Assembly (NCBI GenBank): GCA_015680685.1
Contig: MNCI01004050.1
Span: 1,136,817-1,200,816 of the forward strand
Length of the DNA: 64,000 nucleotides
Direction: 5' to 3'
Origin: Gnetum montanum
Taxonomy: Eukaryota > Streptophyta > Gnetopsida > Gnetales > Gnetaceae
In this document: positions 59,856 through 64,000 of the stretch, piece after piece
How the letters are laid out: every line of letters starts with the position of its first letter
Position numbering within the stretch: position 1 is the first letter of the stretch
Position numbers and translations under genes: made by a program
Notes under the pieces: generated by a model
Told to the model about the DNA's origin: nothing
The model's database searches: none
Seen by the model: the letters and a program-made list of their open reading frames with translations, nothing else

Positions 59856-60830
59856 TATAGGGTTACATCTTAATAGACCCCAATAGGACCCAATCTACAA
59901 CTTCCAAGTAGATCTAGCTTAGAAAATAAGAATAATATAATATAATAGAGAAAAATCTTCTTTATATTAAGATAATTTTCAAAATATATAGAAAATACAC
60001 ACAAGATGAGTAGTTAAGCTCAACTCACAACTCTTCCAAGGATCTTAGAGGCCACACTTGTCCTTTCTTAATCCTTAATTACTCACCATGGAGCCCTAGC
60101 TCAAGACAAGACACTTATAAGAGATTCTTCTAATCTCTCTCAAGTTCTCTTCCATACCTCTCACTCAACTTCCTTACACAAGCTCTCCTCCCTTGCATAA
60201 GCTCTCTTCCCTCAAGAGCTCTCTCTCTTATCCTATGTACGAATGTTTGGCCTTTGGTGTCTGCACTACTGCACTTGGTACTTTGGCACTAACAATGGTG
60301 AATTACATCAATATTTATAAGTAACTAGAAGGTAAAAACCCTAGAAACCTTTCCTCAACTCAACTTGAGATTCTTTAGTTGTTTCCCAAGTGTTCTCACC
60401 TTCTCTCTGGCTATTTTCATCTTGCTTTGGTTGTTTCCAAAATTGGAATGGATGTTTTCAAAAGTTTCCCCATGCATCTAGGTCATCTTTGGCTTTGCTA
60501 GGATGTCTCCTACGAAAACCTAGCTCTTAGGGAAGATGTCTATTATTTTTGGTAGATGTCTATGCTAGCCTTCAATGGATATGTCTCCCTTTCTAGGGAG
60601 ACATCTATCTTGCATGTGCCAAAAGTAAAAGTGCTCATTTTGATTTTGAGAGCCTTTGTATGCCTCCCAACAAGTTCCCATAGATCTTGGAACCTCCTAA
60701 ACTTATCAAAATAAGCCAAAAATACCTCCAAACATGCCAAAACATCCAATAATCATCCTCAACAAAAGCATCATAAAAAGAAACATAGTATGTAGGGTAG
60801 AGCAAGGAAATCAAAAGAGGTGTTCCTACA
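59856..60830 (-). repeat. 3' LTR of family III element
   Basis: 975 bp. Minus strand starts TGTAGGAACA (60830) and ends CCCTATA (59856, decayed from CCCTACA), giving a TGTAGG/CCTACA inverted repeat. TATA box TTATAAATAT (minus, 60320-60311) with a telo-box (AAACCCTAG on plus, 60336-60344) 15 bp upstream. Confidence 0.75.
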
Positions 60831-61034
60831 TCATCTATCCCACCCTTAAAAATGTCATGCTTCATGACCTTTCACAAATTGGAAGGCACCATGCCCCCAT
60901 GACTTAAGGCCATCATAATAATCATGACTCCATGCATTACAAACATTAGAATAAATATCATTGGAGGTTTTGATTTTGATCTCCCTTGTTCATGGGGGCT
61001 TGTCCTCATGCCTCATCATGCTTCCTTCATTTGA

Positions 61035-62563
61035 TCATCTCCTTTCCTTGCATCCCCATGATGAATCAAACCTACAAAAAATAAAAAAATAAGAAAAAGA
61101 AAAAGAATTAGGCTTTCTTAATTCAACATCCTTTCTTTGCTTCTTTTTCCTCTTCTTCACCTTCTTCTTCTTAGTGTTTAGAAAACTACCACTTAGCTTC
61201 CTTTCATCACCACCATGTAGATTACCTTCATGTTGCACTTCCAGTTTATAGCCAAGATAATCAAATCCATCAACACACTTCACAAATTGATCATTGCTAT
61301 AATCAATAGAAAACATCTCCAGATTCTGGAAAATCATATCATTATCAATGTCTTCACTCACATCAATAATGACCTTCTCACAATGATTATTCCAATAGCC
61401 ATCGTCGTCAAACAATTTACCATTATTAGTCTTCCTCTTACCAATAGTGGCATCAAAAGTCACAATATGACTCTTAATCTCATCACAATCATTATACTAA
61501 TCATGATGCTCATCATTACCATTGAACAAACCACTATCAAGTTGAAGTGTAAAACTAGCATCCATCACACTACTTCAACATGAGAGACATTACTACCATC
61601 AACAATTTCAAGTTCACTCTTACATACCTCTTCATGGCTTCTCCCATCCATCTTTGATTCAACTTGATTTTCAACATGTGGCTGTCCAATCTCATCAAAG
61701 CTTCAAGGTTCACGATCCCAAATAGGAGTTCCCAATTCCAATGGCTTCTCCTTTTCAAAGGAATCATCAAGAAGCTTTTCATCCCACTTTGGAGGTACCA
61801 ACTTAAAAGGTAAACTTTCATACATGGAATTAACATTAGATTCATCAAAAACATCATTAAAGCAATCATTCTTCCACATACCTTGGCTAGAAGACTCACC
61901 TCTTTCCCATGATATTGTCTCAACTTGACTTATAATCTGCTTTCCCTTGTCACAAGGTGTAGAAAAATTGTAAAACGAATGAATATCATACCTTCTAGTG
62001 CTACCCTTGATCCTCCTTGAAGAACTTCCTTAATCTTTGCCTCTCCTTTGGCTTTGATCTTTCACCTTCCATGACTCATGTGGTAGGAATTCTTCTTAAT
62101 TAGCAACATACACCATCTTGGATTTTGAAGATCCCTTAGTTCGTTTTATGAAGCTCTTGGTTTCCTTCCTTGAAATCCTTGAGTATTGAGTACTTCTTTG
62201 CTCAATAAGAGATACTTGAGAACTCCTTTTCTCATTGATCTTTACTTTATTAGACTTGTCAGCTTTCTTTCCTTCTTGATGGCTAGAAGATATTCTATTA
62301 ATTCTCCTCAAAATATTTTCCATGTTAGTCTTGAATTTCTCCATATCCCTTTTTGAAGTTTCTGCAAAATCTTCGTGCTTGTGGGCCTTTACTTTGGGAA
62401 GAACTTCTTGCATTTCAATGACAAAAGCTTTAAAGGAGTTCTTAAACTCTTGAAGCTCTTGTCTAAGCTCTTGATGTGTCTTCTTCTTTGGAGCCCCACT
62501 TAAAGTAAGAAGAATGATATCCAAAAGCAAATACAAAAATATCCACAACAATGTTCCTTTCAT
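61035..62563 (-). pseudogene. family III internal ORF of unknown function
   Basis: Starts at ATG 62563 with a hydrophobic stretch (LLWIFLYLLLDIILLTL). A coiled-coil-like charged segment follows (HQELRQELQEFKNSFKAFVI), then a Lys/Ser-rich part to the stop at 62096. Further frames continue downstream after stops and shifts: an acidic part with LVPPKWDEKLLDDSFEKEKP (about 61810), then the open piece 61463-61035 (acidic, ending in a Lys-rich tract of the type KKKKVKKRKKKQRK). I do not recognise the family. It could be a divergent gag of a non-autonomous element. Confidence 0.45.
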
Positions 62564-62633
62564 TTAAAGAAAACACCAAGCTTCAACATAGAAGTGTGGA
62601 AACCTTCAAACATTTACTCTAATACCAATCTAG

Positions 62634-63597
62634 TGTAGGGGGTTGCACCTTGATAGATCCTAATAGGACCCAATCCACAACTTCCAAGCAGATCTAGCTT
62701 AGAAAATAAGAAAAATATAATAAAATAGAGAAAAATATTCCTTAGATTAAGATAATTCTTAAAATACATAGAAAATACATCAAAGATGAGGAGCCAAGCT
62801 CAATTCACAACTCTTCCAAAGATCTTAGAGGCCACACTTGTCCTTTAATTCTCAATTGCTCACCATTGTGCCTGAGCTCCAGACAAGACACTTATAAGAG
62901 ACTCTCCTAATCTCTCTCAAGTGCTTTTCCTTGCCTCTCATTCAACTTCCTTACACAAGCTCTCCTATTGGACAAGCTCTCTTCCCTCAAGATCTCTTTC
63001 TCTTGCCCTTTGTTGGGATGTTTGGCCTTTGGTGTTTGCACTACAGCACTTTAGCACATAGCACTATAGCAATTGGCACTTGGCACTTGGCACTTTGGTA
63101 ATAACAATGGTGAATTACATTAATATTTATAAGCAAACAAAAGATAAAAACCCTAGAAACCTTTCCTTAACTCAACTTGAGATTCTCCAATTGTGTCCCA
63201 AGTTTTCTTACCTTCTCCTTGATTATTTCCTGAATTGGAATAGATGTTTTTCGAAAGTTCCCCATGCATCTGGATCATCTCTAGCTTTGCTAGGATGTCT
63301 CATATGAAAACCTAGCTCTCAGGGGAGATGTCTACTATTTTGGTAGACATCTAATCTAGCCTTGAAACGTCTACACTTCAGAGAAGATGTTTATCTTTCT
63401 GGGAAGACATCTATCCTACTGGTTCCAAAAATAAAAGTGCTTATTTTGATGTCGGGAGATTCTGGATGCCTTCCAACAAGTCCCCATAAACCTTGAAACC
63501 TTCTAAACTCATCAAAATAAGTCAAAATACCTCCAAACATGCTAAAACATCCAAGAATTATCCTCACCAAAATCATCACAAAAAGACGCATATTATA
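62634..63597 (-). repeat. 5' LTR of family III element (outer edge lost)
   Basis: Starts TGTAGGGGG on the plus strand and aligns with 59856-60800. TATA box TTATAAATAT-like (minus, about 63132-63123) with a telo-box at 63148-63156. Its outer end is replaced by family I LTR sequence from about 63597. Confidence 0.72.
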
Positions 63598-64000
63598 TAG
63601 TGGACCAACACGCCCATGCTTGGCATGGGGCCTTTGTTTATTTAAAAAAATTAAAATTAAAATAAAAATTGGAAAAAAAAGATGGGTTACCCTAATCCTA
63701 AAATTGGCTATAAAAAGCCATCAAGGTGATGGAGAACCAGGAGGAGGAGGAGGAGAAGTCCGGCCAGGAAGCCCTAGGCCAGTGAGGCCAGGGCCGTGAA
63801 GCCATGGACTAAACCTCCCATTTCTCTGGGTGGTTGGCAGTATGTGCGGCAACAACAGTTGGCGTTTTGTAGGGAATTGGTGATGTTTGATCGCAACTAC
63901 ACATGATTCTTGCGGCAACACAACCATGCATCCTATCGGTGGATCTTCTCTCTATCTTTTTTTATTTTAGCAAATGGCATGTGGTGGATGGTGGATTTGT
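63597..64000 (+). repeat. partial family I LTR, plus orientation, runs off the window
   Basis: From about 63600 the sequence GACCAACACGCCCATGCTTG with GGCATGGGGCCTTTGTTT matches the start of family I LTRs. A TATA box CTATAAAAAG lies at 63708-63717, preceded by ACCCTAATCCTAAAA. GC content rises after 63730, as in LTR A. The exact start is uncertain (the terminal TG is decayed). Confidence 0.6.

Larger units (their letters stand above)
59856..63597 (-). mobile_element. family III LTR element without recognisable pol
   Basis: Direct repeats 59856-60830 and 62634 to about 63597 flank a 1.8-kb internal region. On the minus strand the 5' LTR (right copy) ends CCCCCTACA, followed by six bases and TGGTATTAGAGTAAATG (62627-62611), a primer site of the initiator-Met type (TGGTATCAGAGC). 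A purine-rich tract (AAGGGTGGGATAGATGA) adjoins the 3' LTR at 60831-60850. The internal region encodes only one decayed ORF (61035-62563). No gag, protease, RT or integrase motif was seen, so this is a non-autonomous (LARD- or TR-GAG-like) element. Confidence 0.72.

Noticed and set aside
1-64000. CRISPR arrays, tRNA or rRNA genes, bacterial operons
   Set aside because: No regularly spaced repeats, cloverleaf-type sequence or rRNA-like blocks were noticed; dispersed repeats are explained by LTR families. No tRNA-scan was run.

Overview
The window looks like nuclear DNA of a seed plant, probably a gymnosperm. The evidence is one multi-exon malectin-like LRR receptor kinase gene with plant splice sites, a PB1/Raf-type kinase gene, and more than 80% decayed retroelement sequence at low gene density. 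The gymnosperm placement is inference from texture only. No bacterial-type features, CRISPR arrays, rRNA or tRNA genes were recognised.

Layout. 1-5518: a minus-strand Ty3/gypsy-type element (family I) with gag and protease joined directly to an integrase tail, plus a 1.67 kb LTR. About 5535-11690: a second family I LTR split by a hAT DNA transposon (5922-9980). 11737-12792: a solo family I LTR with a perfect CCACC target duplication that cuts the kinase domain of a minus-strand PB1-Raf-like kinase pseudogene (12793-16800). 18.7-20.2 kb: an RTE-type LINE fragment. 20.2-28.3 kb: a 5'-truncated plus-strand Ty3/gypsy element with pol remnants, a decayed coiled-coil ORF and a 3' LTR. 29.4-35.4 kb: the only nearly intact host gene, a 13-exon LRR receptor kinase on the minus strand, with one nonsense codon and one single-base insertion. 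36.5-40.9 kb: a plus-strand family I element with the same gag-protease-integrase-tail structure but LTRs reduced to about 70-90 bp. 42.24-42.71 kb: an intronless pseudogene of a DRB-type double-stranded-RNA-binding protein. 42.755-59.770 kb: family II Ty3/gypsy elements (minus strand) nested one in the other; the outer copy has gag-PR-RT-RH-IN, and the inner copy (45.298-52.412) has lost RT-RH-IN. 59.856-63.6 kb: a family III LTR element without recognisable pol. About 63.6 kb to the end: the start of another family I LTR.

The main result is structural. LTR pairing, target duplications and shared breakpoints allow most insertions to be ordered in time. In family I (two copies) and in the inner family II copy, the RT-RNase H-integrase block is missing while gag and protease remain, and family III shows no pol at all. 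The family I junction is the same in two copies, so it was inherited and spread rather than lost after insertion. The LTRs share promoter designs: GATATC-rich palindrome clusters next to the TATA box in family II and its plus-strand relative, and telomere-like TTAGGG motifs 13-17 bp upstream of the TATA box in families I and III.
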